A stretch of DNA of 55,362 nucleotides from Lapidilactobacillus mulanensis (lineage in GTDB: Bacteria > Bacillota > Bacilli > Lactobacillales > Lactobacillaceae). Of the stretch, positions 17,771 through 25,959 are shown in pieces (positions within the stretch are counted from its first letter, which is position 1; every line of letters starts with the position of its first letter). Below the pieces are notes generated by a model, which worked only from the letters and a program-made list of their open reading frames with translations, had not been told where the DNA came from and did no database searches. Location: contig NZ_RHOW01000017.1 in the NCBI RefSeq assembly GCF_003946215.1, positions 1-55,362 on the forward strand, given 5' to 3'. The translations under genes and the position numbers were made by a program.

Positions 17771-17923
17771 TTATTTTTTGACGAGCTGCTTAACTAACTG
17801 ACGGTAGGATAGTTTCGATTGGCGATGAAGCCTGATCAAACTGCCAATGTTTACGGCAAATCCGCCCGCCGTGAAATATAACCCTAAACTTGCCGCGAGG
17901 AAAACGAGCGCCACTTTAATCAT
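17771..17923 (-). CDS. Small membrane protein, 50 residues
   Basis: A short protein starting MIKVALVFLAASLGLYF with one clear transmembrane helix (about 3-28) and a basic C-terminal half ending QLVKQLVKK. The case for a real gene is the strong GGAGG about 8 nt before the ATG at 17923 and the terminator right after the stop. The longer reading frame from 17986 lacks such a site. Possible roles (regulator of a membrane complex, or toxin-like peptide) are guesses. Confidence 0.6.
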   Translation of the reverse strand: MIKVALVFLAASLGLYFTAGGFAVNIGSLIRLHRQSKLSYRQLVKQLVKK

Positions 17924-18051
17924 TGACCTGACCTCCAACTCTGCTAAATAACACTGGCAATTCATTGAGTTGTCACTATCTAACAAGCACAGTATATGCC
18001 GATTAGGGAATTAGACAATATTTAAGCTCGAGGCCGCAAATAACGCTTTGC

Positions 18052-18780
18052 TTATTGGTTGAGTTGATTTAACCACGCAATCAAATCCTGCGCAACTTGT
18101 TTTTGTTGTGCAGCATTTGTGATCATGGCTGAGTGGTCGCCTTTTTGCTGACCATAACTGCCGAAGCCGCCATGATTGCCACCTTTAATTTGTTGATAGT
18201 TGGTTGTTGTGGGCAGATATTTTTTGGCTTTTTCATAATTCGACCAATTCAAAACCCCATCGCGGCTGGCGGTCAAGGATAAAACCGGCAGCTTTGTTTG
18301 ATCTAGCCGGCCTTTTTCGTCGGGATAGCTGGCCATGTAGAAAACACCCTTGAGTTGCTGATCGTCATGATTTTTAGCATAGCGACTGGCCATAACGCCG
18401 CCTAAAGAATGACCGCCGATTACGTAATCGCGTTTGCTGCCGTTCAAAATTTTTGTCGCCACGTTAGGTGAAAGCACCGCTAAATTCAACGGAAATTTGG
18501 CAATATAAACTGGATAACCGGCGGCTGCAACCTGTTGCGCCCAAATACTGTAGCTTGCCGGCGTGACCAATGCGCCAGGATAGAAGACTACCAGCGGTTT
18601 CTGATGATCGTCACTAGGAAAATAAAGACTATTTGTGGTGGACTGCGCAGATTTTTCTGCGGTTTTCGCAGCGGTGGTCGGCTGGTAGGCCGTCGCTTTC
18701 AAATAGACGATCCCACCCGCGATCAGAACCACGAGCGCAATTAAAAGCGGCCACAGAATTCGTTTCACTTTTTTCATCAT
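18052..18780 (-). CDS. Membrane-anchored alpha/beta hydrolase
   Basis: About 242 residues. An N-terminal transmembrane anchor (RILWPLLIALVVLIAGGIVY) is followed by an alpha/beta hydrolase fold on the outside. The nucleophile elbow is GHSLGG (Ser near residue 125), the acid is probably Asp in TASRDGVLN, and the His is in GGNHGGFGSY. It resembles Abhydrolase_5 (PF12695) proteins of lactobacilli; the substrate is unknown. Several starts are possible (GTG 18795, ATG 18786, ATG 18780); the AAAGGA site favours 18780. Confidence 0.83.
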   Translation of the reverse strand: MMKKVKRILWPLLIALVVLIAGGIVYLKATAYQPTTAAKTAEKSAQSTTNSLYFPSDDHQKPLVVFYPGALVTPASYSIWAQQVAAAGYPVYIAKFPLNLAVLSPNVATKILNGSKRDYVIGGHSLGGVMASRYAKNHDDQQLKGVFYMASYPDEKGRLDQTKLPVLSLTASRDGVLNWSNYEKAKKYLPTTTNYQQIKGGNHGGFGSYGQQKGDHSAMITNAAQQKQVAQDLIAWLNQLNQ

Positions 18781-18886
18781 CAACATCCTTTCCACACTAC
18801 TTAATTAGCATAGCAAAGATTTCGGCCCGATAAAAGACGCGACTCCAAATAAACCGGCAATCGGTCAGATGTGACCGATTTTCAGC

Positions 18887-19216
18887 CTATTGTTTTATTT
18901 TCTGATGAATTTTTTGACCGATCGCAACTAATAAGTAAACAATGCAGATCCAAAAAAGTAGACTTAAGCTCAATTTCACCGGATCAAAATCAGTTGTGAC
19001 TCCCGTCGTGGTAAACACGGAAAAGAAGCGCGCTTGAAAAAGGTCACTAGAAGTTGCCGTCAACCAGTAAAACGGTCTACCGAAACTAGCAACGTAAAAA
19101 CTTTCGGTCGAGCCATCCGCCACGCCTTGGAGCGGTTGGATAAAAACGGAAGCGATTCCGACTAGAATGCCAACAACGAGGCTGATCAGTAAACGTACTT
19201 TAGAAGTTCTCTTCAC
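18887..19216 (-). CDS. Small membrane protein with two transmembrane helices
   Basis: About 109 residues: a basic start (KRTSKVR), a first helix (LLISLVVGILVGIASVF), an extracytoplasmic loop of about 50 residues (VADGSTESFYVASFGRPFYW), a second helix (LSLSLLFWICIVYLLVAIG) and a basic tail. GAAGG lies 8 nt before a GTG at 19216; a GTG at 19225 is the alternative. I do not recognise a family. Confidence 0.65.
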   Translation of the reverse strand: MKRTSKVRLLISLVVGILVGIASVFIQPLQGVADGSTESFYVASFGRPFYWLTATSSDLFQARFFSVFTTTGVTTDFDPVKLSLSLLFWICIVYLLVAIGQKIHQKIKQ

Positions 19217-19436
19217 CCAATCCACCTTCTGATTCGTTTAGAATATAATATCACAAATAGCTGTGTTAGTAAAAAAGTATCAGCTATTTATAGCATATTT
19301 GTCGGCCAATGCGCGTGCTCTTAGATTTAAGATCAATTTCACTTTTAGCCCTTAAAAAGGCTTTTATTTTTTTACATTCATGTTAAGATTGACCATATAG
19401 TAATCAGTTCACTCAATTTTAATTAAGGCGGTGTTG

Positions 19437-19967
19437 ATGATGAAGAAAAAAATGTCGACTGAAAAATTTGCTAAACTTCTCATTTGGTTATTGCGGATCG
19501 CTCGCATTCTGACAATCGTTGGAATTCTGATTTTTCTCTATTTAGCCGGGCGTTTAACTTGGGCCTTTTTAGCGTCCGGTCCTGACGCCTTGTCCGGCTA
19601 TGTTAATATCGAAAATATCGATCTTCCCATTATTGCGCGCAATATTAAAGAACTGACGGGTTTTCAATTCTTAGGCATGCTCGCTAGCTTTATACTCGAA
19701 CTCATTTCGCTCATCATTGTTTACCGTATCTTAAAACAGCTTCAAGTCGGGATTGATTGGCAGCGAAAAGATGCATACAATCACAATAGTCTGCCATTGA
19801 TGCGCTCGATTTTGCACTCACAGGTGACCCTGCTCGTGTTGAGTGTTGTCGGCCTAATAGCCACGATCTTTTACGGCAACCTCAACATCGAGATCAGTCA
19901 AGTCATTTTCCAAGTGGGCATGTTAGCCGTTACTTTTTTGGCGGTTGAGGCCTTAGAACATAGCTAA
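19437..19967 (+). CDS. Membrane protein, four helices, possibly DUF2975-related
   Basis: About 176 residues with helices near 13-38, 75-100, 120-143 and 150-170. The overall layout and the loop RILKQLQVGIDWQRKDAYNH (an amphipathic stretch between helices two and three) resemble the protein at 17061-17702 and DUF2975 proteins. AAGGCGG precedes clustered GTG/TTG/ATG/ATG codons; I use the first ATG. It is oriented away from the preceding minus-strand gene. The function is unknown. Confidence 0.7.
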   Translation: MMKKKMSTEKFAKLLIWLLRIARILTIVGILIFLYLAGRLTWAFLASGPDALSGYVNIENIDLPIIARNIKELTGFQFLGMLASFILELISLIIVYRILKQLQVGIDWQRKDAYNHNSLPLMRSILHSQVTLLVLSVVGLIATIFYGNLNIEISQVIFQVGMLAVTFLAVEALEHS

Positions 19968-20090
19968 ATTGAATTGGCATTCAAATCATGAAAACGTAAT
20001 GGCACGCGAGCGAAAAATACGCTGATAATTGCGACAACCCGGTCAGCCAAGTGCACGCAAGACCGAATCTAGCTTGAAAGGAGCTTTTAT

Positions 20091-20450
20091 ATGCAAGAGG
20101 AATCAGATTGGCTCACACGTCAAATCAGAGCCTTTGCAGAGGGGTTAGGCTATATGCTCTCACATGAGAAAAGTGGGGCCTCAACACAAATCGTTTTCCC
20201 GCAAAAAGACGCTCAAGAAATACCGCACCAGGCCGAACTCCAGCATTTAATCGACACCAAGCGTTATAGCGACGCTGCAGAAAGATTATTTGATTTACGG
20301 TATGCACTATTGCCGGATGACTTTTTCAAACTTGGCCTCTGGTTCTACAGCACGCTCAACGAATTCTCACCAGCTGATCTCGCAACTGGTAACTTTTCAA
20401 AGGACTCGATCCTAGCTGGTGTCACTCGATTAAAAGAAATGACGATATAA
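20091..20450 (+). CDS. DUF6483-like cytoplasmic protein
   Basis: A 119-residue soluble protein beginning MQEESDWLTRQIRAFAEG, a form I associate with the DUF6483 family of lactobacilli and enterococci. The rest is helical and rich in Leu and charged residues (AERLFDLRYALLPDDFFKLG). GAAAGGAG is 8-9 nt upstream, and a terminator follows immediately. No function is known. Confidence 0.75.
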   Translation: MQEESDWLTRQIRAFAEGLGYMLSHEKSGASTQIVFPQKDAQEIPHQAELQHLIDTKRYSDAAERLFDLRYALLPDDFFKLGLWFYSTLNEFSPADLATGNFSKDSILAGVTRLKEMTI

Positions 20451-20486
20451 AAAATTCTGAAGGTCATGAGACCTCCAGAATTTTTA
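20451..20486. terminator. Bidirectional terminator
   Basis: AAAATTCTGAAGGTC pairs with GACCTCCAGAATTTTT around an ATGA loop, between the convergent DUF6483-like and MetE-like genes. Confidence 0.85.
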
Positions 20487-20517
20487 TTTGATTTGAAACT
20501 TAACCGGACTTCCTGAT

Positions 20518-21666
20518 CTATCCCCAAACTTCTTCCGCAATCGATTTAACCAGGGCGATTTTTGCCCACTGATCTGCTTCGGTTAAAATATTTCCTTCTT
20601 CAGTCGAAGCGAATCCACATTGGGTACTCAAGCAGAGATGATCTAGTGGTACATATTGTGCAGCTTCGTGAATCCGATCGATAATGACTTGCCGATCTTC
20701 CAGCTTGCCGTCTTTAGACGTTAATAAACCTAGCACTACATATTTTCCTGCAGTCAATGCTTTCAAGGGTTCAAAGCCGCCAGAACGGTCGCTGTCATAC
20801 TCTAAATAATAAGCATTGACGTTTTCTTGATCGAATAACGGCGTTGCAACGGTGTCATAACCGCCTGCAGCTGCCCACGTTGAGTGATAATTACCACGAC
20901 AAATATGCGTGTTGATCGTTAAATCGGCTGGCAGATCTGCGATGGCATCATTGTTAACCTTCAAATATAGAGCCTTCAATTCATCGAGCGTTTCCGCCTC
21001 ACCTTCACCGAAACTGTTGATGAATTTTTCCGACGTCTTGGAAACGAGCATACCCCAAGTACAGTCGTCCAATTGAATCGTGCGCGCACCGGCGTCGTAC
21101 AAATCCAAGATCACTTGATGATAGGCGGCAGAAACAGCTTGGAATAAGTCTGCAGTATTAGGATAGAATTTGCGCGCCTCAGCAATATTGTTCGGGCTGA
21201 GCAACTCGACTAACAATTGTGCAGGTGCTGGGATCGTCTGCTTCACTTGCACGCCTGCACTGACATGCGCCTGCGTAAATTTAAAGGCCGCAACAAACGG
21301 ATGATTTTCGCCAGAGATTTTCCCTGTGACCGTAACCGTACCCTGTCGCGTTTCTTCGCCGTGGAAAAAATAACCGTGTTCTGGTTTCTTGAATGCCACG
21401 CCAGTTAATCCCCAGAAGAAATCTAAATGCCACCAACTGCGCCGAAATTCGCCGTCAGTCACTGCCTTCAAACCTGCGGCCTCTTCTTTTTTGATCAGTT
21501 TGATAATTTCTTGATCTTCAACTGCAGTTAATTCAGCCTGCGTGATGTTGCCAGCAGTGAATTTCGCTCGAGCGTCTTTTAACTCAGTTGGTCGTAGAAA
21601 ACTCCCCACAATATCATACCGAAATGGTGATTTAGTTCGCGCTGTAAATTTAGTTGTTGTGCTCAT
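20518..21666 (-). CDS. MetE-like methionine synthase, short form (YxjG/YxjH-type)
   Basis: Probable cobalamin-independent homocysteine S-methyltransferase of the single-domain type (382 residues), corresponding to the C-terminal catalytic half of MetE. The zinc ligands fit the family: His and Cys in NTHICRGNYHS, Glu in YYLEYDSDRSG, and Cys in STQCGFASTEEGN. DDCTWGML holds the substrate-binding acids. Some members use donors other than folate, so the methyl donor is uncertain. GGAGG precedes the ATG. A T-box leader with a Met-type specifier lies upstream, so expression should rise when Met-tRNA is uncharged. Confidence 0.9.
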   Translation of the reverse strand: MSTTTKFTARTKSPFRYDIVGSFLRPTELKDARAKFTAGNITQAELTAVEDQEIIKLIKKEEAAGLKAVTDGEFRRSWWHLDFFWGLTGVAFKKPEHGYFFHGEETRQGTVTVTGKISGENHPFVAAFKFTQAHVSAGVQVKQTIPAPAQLLVELLSPNNIAEARKFYPNTADLFQAVSAAYHQVILDLYDAGARTIQLDDCTWGMLVSKTSEKFINSFGEGEAETLDELKALYLKVNNDAIADLPADLTINTHICRGNYHSTWAAAGGYDTVATPLFDQENVNAYYLEYDSDRSGGFEPLKALTAGKYVVLGLLTSKDGKLEDRQVIIDRIHEAAQYVPLDHLCLSTQCGFASTEEGNILTEADQWAKIALVKSIAEEVWG

Positions 21667-21710
21667 AATATTGCCTCCAAAGTTTGATGTGAATTAATCT
21701 GACCAAATAA

Positions 21711-21995
21711 AAAAACCGCCCCTGCTGCTGAATTGCTTCAACAAACAGGGACGGTTTTGCGACCGCGTTACCACCCAAATTCATATTTCTCTCACGAAAA
21801 ATATCTCAAAAGTACCTACTGATACCCGGCAAGTTAACGGTCGCACCCGTTCAAACAGCGTGAACTGCTTGAAACCATTCTGAGTTCATCTTCGTTAGTT
21901 GCTCACTGCCCCTTTTTCACCGACCGGGTTCTCTTTACCAGTTATTAACTAACTACTCTTCTCATCATTGATTCATTTGTGTCTAATTAATTCTT
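21711..21995 (-). promoter_or_regulatory. T-box riboswitch leader, probably methionine
   Basis: On the minus strand, the antiterminator box GGGTGGTAACGCGG lies at 21762-21776 (consensus GGGTGGTACCGCG). It is followed by a terminator hairpin (AAACCGTCCCTGTTTG with CAGGGGCGGTTTTTTT, 21711-21757). Upstream is a Stem I region with AGAGAACCC and GGTGAAAAAGGGG. A candidate specifier ATG (Met) is at 21876-21878 within AGAATGG. The TGGT in the box suits a tRNA with discriminator A, as in tRNA-Met. It controls the MetE-like gene. Confidence 0.9.
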
Positions 21996-22007
21996 AATGT
22001 TGTCTAT

Positions 22008-22036
22008 AATTTACGCCAAGTTATTCAGCGTGTCAA
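22008..22036 (-). promoter_or_regulatory. Promoter of the T-box leader
   Basis: On the minus strand, a perfect TTGACA (22031-22036) is followed after 17 nt by TAAATT (22008-22013). Confidence 0.65.
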
Positions 22037-22073
22037 TGACTTTTTGAAAATAATTTTAAGACTTCGTCGGCGT

Positions 22074-23423
22074 TTACTTTTTCCGGCGCTGATATAAATA
22101 AATCAGTAAACCACAAGCAACACCGACGACCGCGAATGGCACCCAATCCAATCCTACGGCAGCTAGCGGTAAATAAGTCATTCGCAATTTCGTGACCCAG
22201 CCGCCAAAGCCACTTTGACTGATTACCGCTGGAAAAGCTGAGATCATATCTAAAACCGCCGGAATAATTGTCAGGGTGATCGCTACTTGATAAACGATCC
22301 GCACGTTTTTGAAAAGTGGCGAAGTTACCGCCAGAACGATCAAAACCATTGCGATCGGATACAGCAGCATTAAAATTGGGAGCGACCAAGCAATGATCTT
22401 AGTCAATCCGAGATTAGCAAAAAGAAACGATAGAACGCTGGTCACCAACAACCAGGTCGGATAACTGACTTTAGGGAAATGCTTGTGGAAATCTTGCGCG
22501 AACGCCGCCAACAACCCAATTGCGGTCGTTAAACAAGTCAAGACGATCAAAGTTGCCAACAGCGCCTGCCCAGCAACGCCCGAATAATGGGTGACCATTT
22601 GGCTAAAGGCAACGCCACCATCCGCTGAAAGTTTAAAAGTGCCGAGTGACATTGCCCCGATCAACACGAGCGCCACGTAAATGACGGCTTCAGCTCCCAT
22701 CGCAATGACGCCGGAACGGGCAGTGATCAACGCGATTTCTGAATCTTTAGTTTTTCCCAGCATCTTGATTGTGGTTACAATGGTCACACCAAACGCCAAT
22801 CCCCCCAGCGCGTCCATCGTATTGTAGCCCTGCAGAAAGCCGTTGATAAAAGCACCACTGGTATAATCAGCCGTTGCTTTAACCGTGGCCGGATCTCCCA
22901 TTGGATTCATAAACGCGATGAAGAAAACCACAAATAGCAAAATCAAAAACAGGGGATTTAAAATTTTGCCGACGCTGGAAATGATTTTATTTTGTTTACG
23001 TGCGAAAAAGAATGCCGTACCGAAAAATAGGGCTGTAAAAATCAAGAGCCCCATAGCTTGATAGCGCGCGGGAATTAAGGGCGCGATTCCAACGGTGTAG
23101 GAAACCGTCGCCGTTCGTGGCGTGCCGAACAGCGGACCGATCGTCGCTTGGATCAACACCATGAATATCAGTGCGAATTTTGCGCCCACCGGTCGGCCGA
23201 TATCATAAACGCCATCGGAATGCGTTACGCTGATCGCGAGGACTGACAAAAGCGGCAGAAAAACGGCAGTCGTCAAAAAGCCGAGCACAGCAGGCAGCCA
23301 CTGATTACCAGCCAACTGTCCTAAATGGATCGGGAAAATTAAATTCCCGGCGCCGAAAAACAAGGCAAATAACATCGAACTGATCACAAGGTAGTCGCGT
23401 TTGGTTAGTTTCCGTTCTGGCAT
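22074..23423 (-). CDS. brnQ: Branched-chain amino acid permease BrnQ
   Basis: Cation-coupled importer of Leu, Ile and Val, 449 residues with 12 predicted membrane segments. The N-terminal SSMLFALFFGAGNLIFP motif is characteristic of the LIVCS family, and YDIGRPVGAKFAL and GYNTMDALGGLAFG also fit. The C-terminus ends in a short basic tail. The gene lies upstream of the T-box methionine gene but has its own transcript end region; no riboswitch is seen ahead of it. Confidence 0.95.
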   Translation of the reverse strand: MPERKLTKRDYLVISSMLFALFFGAGNLIFPIHLGQLAGNQWLPAVLGFLTTAVFLPLLSVLAISVTHSDGVYDIGRPVGAKFALIFMVLIQATIGPLFGTPRTATVSYTVGIAPLIPARYQAMGLLIFTALFFGTAFFFARKQNKIISSVGKILNPLFLILLFVVFFIAFMNPMGDPATVKATADYTSGAFINGFLQGYNTMDALGGLAFGVTIVTTIKMLGKTKDSEIALITARSGVIAMGAEAVIYVALVLIGAMSLGTFKLSADGGVAFSQMVTHYSGVAGQALLATLIVLTCLTTAIGLLAAFAQDFHKHFPKVSYPTWLLVTSVLSFLFANLGLTKIIAWSLPILMLLYPIAMVLIVLAVTSPLFKNVRIVYQVAITLTIIPAVLDMISAFPAVISQSGFGGWVTKLRMTYLPLAAVGLDWVPFAVVGVACGLLIYLYQRRKK

Positions 23424-23481
23424 TGGTCGCCCTCCTTCTCTGTTTTAAAAATGCCGATTACCGCTATTAACCTGCGCCATT

Positions 23482-23982
23482 TCATAGACGCTCAATATCC
23501 GCTAAAATTTTCGTGACCACATCTTGCTGGACCAGCGTCATTTCATCGGTAAGCAGATGTTCTTCCGGTACATTTAAATAATCGTGTGGTAGAAACCAAC
23601 GTTGCATTGTTTCACGTCCAAATCCTGATTGCTTTTTTTGATTGCGATTTAAAGTTTCTTCAAAGGTCAAATCATAGTAATAAACCGCGACGTGTGGCGT
23701 AAACTTAGCAATCAATTCACGAAGCATAACGCCATAACGGTCCTCTGCCAAAATTCCTTCGACGATAACGACTTCACATTTTCCAAATCCATACCCCGCA
23801 ATCTGACCGATAAGATCGACTGACAAATTGTGCGCCGTATCTTTGACTTGCAATATTTCTCGCCGCACCACATCTTGTGAGACTAATAAAGTCCCGCTGC
23901 CTAATTTTCGATGCAAAATTCTGGCTGTCGTTGTTTTGCCGCTGCCAGAATTTCCGCGAATAATAATTAATTTTGTTTGCAT
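23482..23982 (-). CDS. P-loop kinase-like protein (AAA_33/zeta-toxin-like fold)
   Basis: A 166-residue nucleoside-kinase-like protein. Walker A is RGNSGSGKTTTAR at about 8-20; SQDVVRREIL follows; VVIVEGILAEDRYG is the Walker-B-like region; Arg-rich NRNQKK and a QRWFLPHDYL segment follow. Similar proteins are annotated as AAA-family kinases in lactobacilli and their substrates are unknown. The ATG at 23982 has GGGGGGAG upstream; a longer frame from 24051 has none. No antitoxin-like neighbour is present, which argues against a zeta toxin. Confidence 0.83.
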   Translation of the reverse strand: MQTKLIIIRGNSGSGKTTTARILHRKLGSGTLLVSQDVVRREILQVKDTAHNLSVDLIGQIAGYGFGKCEVVIVEGILAEDRYGVMLRELIAKFTPHVAVYYYDLTFEETLNRNQKKQSGFGRETMQRWFLPHDYLNVPEEHLLTDEMTLVQQDVVTKILADIERL

Positions 23983-24129
23983 CCGTCGATTCTCCCCCCG
24001 CCCTGCATTAATTGTTAATCTTATTAGACCACAGTCTATTTTCTTTTGCATTCTTTATTTTTCATGAAAGTTGACCTACAATAATGATTAAACATAATTG
24101 TTTGAAACATTAAGGATAGGAATGATCAC

Positions 24130-25539
24130 ATGACAAAACGTTATCACGGTTCTTGTACGACGATCCTCGTCGGCAAAAACGCCACAATTGACGGCTCCAC
24201 AATGATTGCTCGTAATGAGGACGGCCCCGGCCCACTCAACCCAGAAAAATTCGTCGTGGTTAATCCAGAAGACCAACCAAAACATTACCAGTCAGTTTTA
24301 AGCCCCGCAAAAATGGAGCTACCCGACAATCCACTGCGTTATACGTCCACACCAGATGCTAGCGGCGACACCGGAATCTGGGCAGCTGCCGGAATTAATT
24401 CAGAAAACGTCGCTATGACGGCGACGGAAACGATCACGACTAACGCCCGCATCCTCGGCGTCGATCCTTTAACTGACGACGGCATTGGCGAAGAAGATTT
24501 CGTCGTTATAACGCTGCCTTACATCCACTCTGCACGCGAAGGTGTCAAACGTTTGGGCGCCTTACTGGAAAAGTACGGCACTTATGAAACCAATGGTATT
24601 TGTTTCTCCGACAAAGATGAAGTCTGGTATTTCGAGTCGATTGCAGGCCACCACTGGGCAGCCATCCGCGTTCCCGATGATGCCTATGTTGTCGCACCCA
24701 ACCGTTTGAACATCGATCAATTCGATTTTGATTCCGATGATACGCTATTTTCAGCCGATCTCCCAGAATTAATTGAAAAATACCACTTGAATCCAGACCG
24801 CGACCAAGTTAATTTGCGCCATATTTTTGGCAGTGCCACGATCAAAGACTCTCGTTACAACAATCCCCGCGCTTGGTACGGTCAGAAGTATTTCAACTCC
24901 GAGATTGAAAACAGTCCTTTCGATCAGGACTTGCCTTTCATTTGCCGCACCAACAAAAAAATCAGTATCGAAGATGTGAAGTGGGTTCTGAGTTCACATT
25001 ATCAAAATACCGTTTATGATGCTTACGGCACTTTGGGCACCGACGAAGAAAAGAAACTATTGCGGCCAATCGGCATTAATCGCAACCAGGAATTACACAT
25101 CTTGCAAATTCGCAACGATGTTCCTGCAGCCATTGCCGGAATTCACTGGCTCGCATTTGGTCCCAACACGTTCAACGCGGTAGTTCCTTTCTACGCCAAC
25201 GTCAAAGACACGCCAGTTAATTACAAAAATACCGGTATGGAATTGGATCCCAACAATATTTACTGGCTATCCAACATTCTCGCCTTGATCGGTGATGCTG
25301 ATTTCGATCTATACGAAGACGAAGAAAATATCTTCGAACAAAATACGGTCGCAGCATGCCGCCACTTGCAAATTGAAGCCGACGCTGCTTATGAGTCACA
25401 ACCAGATGTAGAAGCTTACCTAGAGGGCATTAACGGCCAAATGGCAGCACTCTACCAGAAGAACGCCAATCACCTACTAGGCCAAATGCTCGCATTCGGC
25501 GAACCCAAGATGAAATTACAGTTCCAGCTGCATGATTAA
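24130..25539 (+). CDS. pepD: Dipeptidase, peptidase family C69
   Basis: Cytoplasmic cysteine dipeptidase of 469 residues, the usual PepD length. It has the family N-terminus [20 protein letters not shown] with the catalytic Cys at residue 9 and then ARNEDG. Other conserved stretches are [20 protein letters not shown] and [10 protein letters not shown], and [18 protein letters not shown] near 340-357. It releases amino acids from dipeptides, a common nutritional step in lactic acid bacteria. A family C hairpin array begins 4 nt after the stop. Confidence 0.93.
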   Translation: MTKRYHGSCTTILVGKNATIDGSTMIARNEDGPGPLNPEKFVVVNPEDQPKHYQSVLSPAKMELPDNPLRYTSTPDASGDTGIWAAAGINSENVAMTATETITTNARILGVDPLTDDGIGEEDFVVITLPYIHSAREGVKRLGALLEKYGTYETNGICFSDKDEVWYFESIAGHHWAAIRVPDDAYVVAPNRLNIDQFDFDSDDTLFSADLPELIEKYHLNPDRDQVNLRHIFGSATIKDSRYNNPRAWYGQKYFNSEIENSPFDQDLPFICRTNKKISIEDVKWVLSSHYQNTVYDAYGTLGTDEEKKLLRPIGINRNQELHILQIRNDVPAAIAGIHWLAFGPNTFNAVVPFYANVKDTPVNYKNTGMELDPNNIYWLSNILALIGDADFDLYEDEENIFEQNTVAACRHLQIEADAAYESQPDVEAYLEGINGQMAALYQKNANHLLGQMLAFGEPKMKLQFQLHD

Positions 25540-25543
25540 AGAC

Positions 25544-25706
25544 AAGTTGTGAGGTGGCACTTAATTTCAGTGCCACCGAACACAATTCAAGTTGTGAGCA
25601 GCCATGGGTTGAAAGTGAGGATTAACTCTGAGTCATCCTAAAATCTGCTTTTTGATTTCAGGATGACTCAAGTTAACCGCAACTTTCAATGGCTGCAAAC
25701 ACAATT
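25544..25706 (+). repeat. Family C hairpin array, copy 3
   Basis: Two hairpins directly after pepD. The first (25544-25587) has a GGTGGCACT/AGTGCCACC stem inside AGTTGTG/CACAATT. The second (25589-25706) repeats AGTTGTG/CACAATT outside and adds GCAGCCAT/ATGGCTGC, GTTGAAAGT/ACTTTCAA, GGATTAACT/AGTTAACC and GAGTCATCCT/AGGATGACTC. The core TTGAAAnTGAGGATTAACT matches the arrays at 14672 and 14910; AAAGT/ACTTT replaces AAATT/AATTT, a compensatory change. The upper stem is unrelated in sequence but still paired. Confidence 0.82.
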
Positions 25707-25715
25707 ATGTTGTGA

Positions 25716-25761
25716 AAGGCCGTGAACCACATGCATTTTTTTGCATGTGGTTCACGGCCTT
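25716..25761. terminator. 20-bp perfect hairpin, probable terminator
   Basis: AAGGCCGTGAACCACATGCA (25716-25735) pairs perfectly with 25742-25761 around a T6 loop, followed by TTCC. It is the last hairpin of the post-pepD array and is preceded by the same ATTATGYTGTGAR linker as the 14.5-kb repeats (near 25704 and 14783). It could end pepD transcription, though the T-tract after the stem is short. Confidence 0.65.
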
Positions 25762-25959
25762 TTCCATTTCCCCCAATCCCCTTTTAACACACTCAAATCA
25801 TTGACATCTTTGCTGCAAAGTCTAATATTAATTTTAACAGTATAATTATGAGATCATTCCGAAAATCGGCACGAAACGGCAACCTGCTTGGTTAAAATCG
25901 ACAAGTTGCCTGACATGCACAACGGCAATTTCCCTATGACCTTCAAGGTGGGGCTCATT

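Noticed and set aside
22033-22389. 118-codon minus-strand frame overlapping the brnQ end
   Set aside because: Out-of-frame shadow of brnQ with no similarity to a membrane carrier and no initiation site.
23482-23982. Zeta-type toxin of a toxin-antitoxin pair
   Set aside because: The P-loop fold is compatible, but no epsilon-like antitoxin gene lies beside it, and similar solitary kinases are common.
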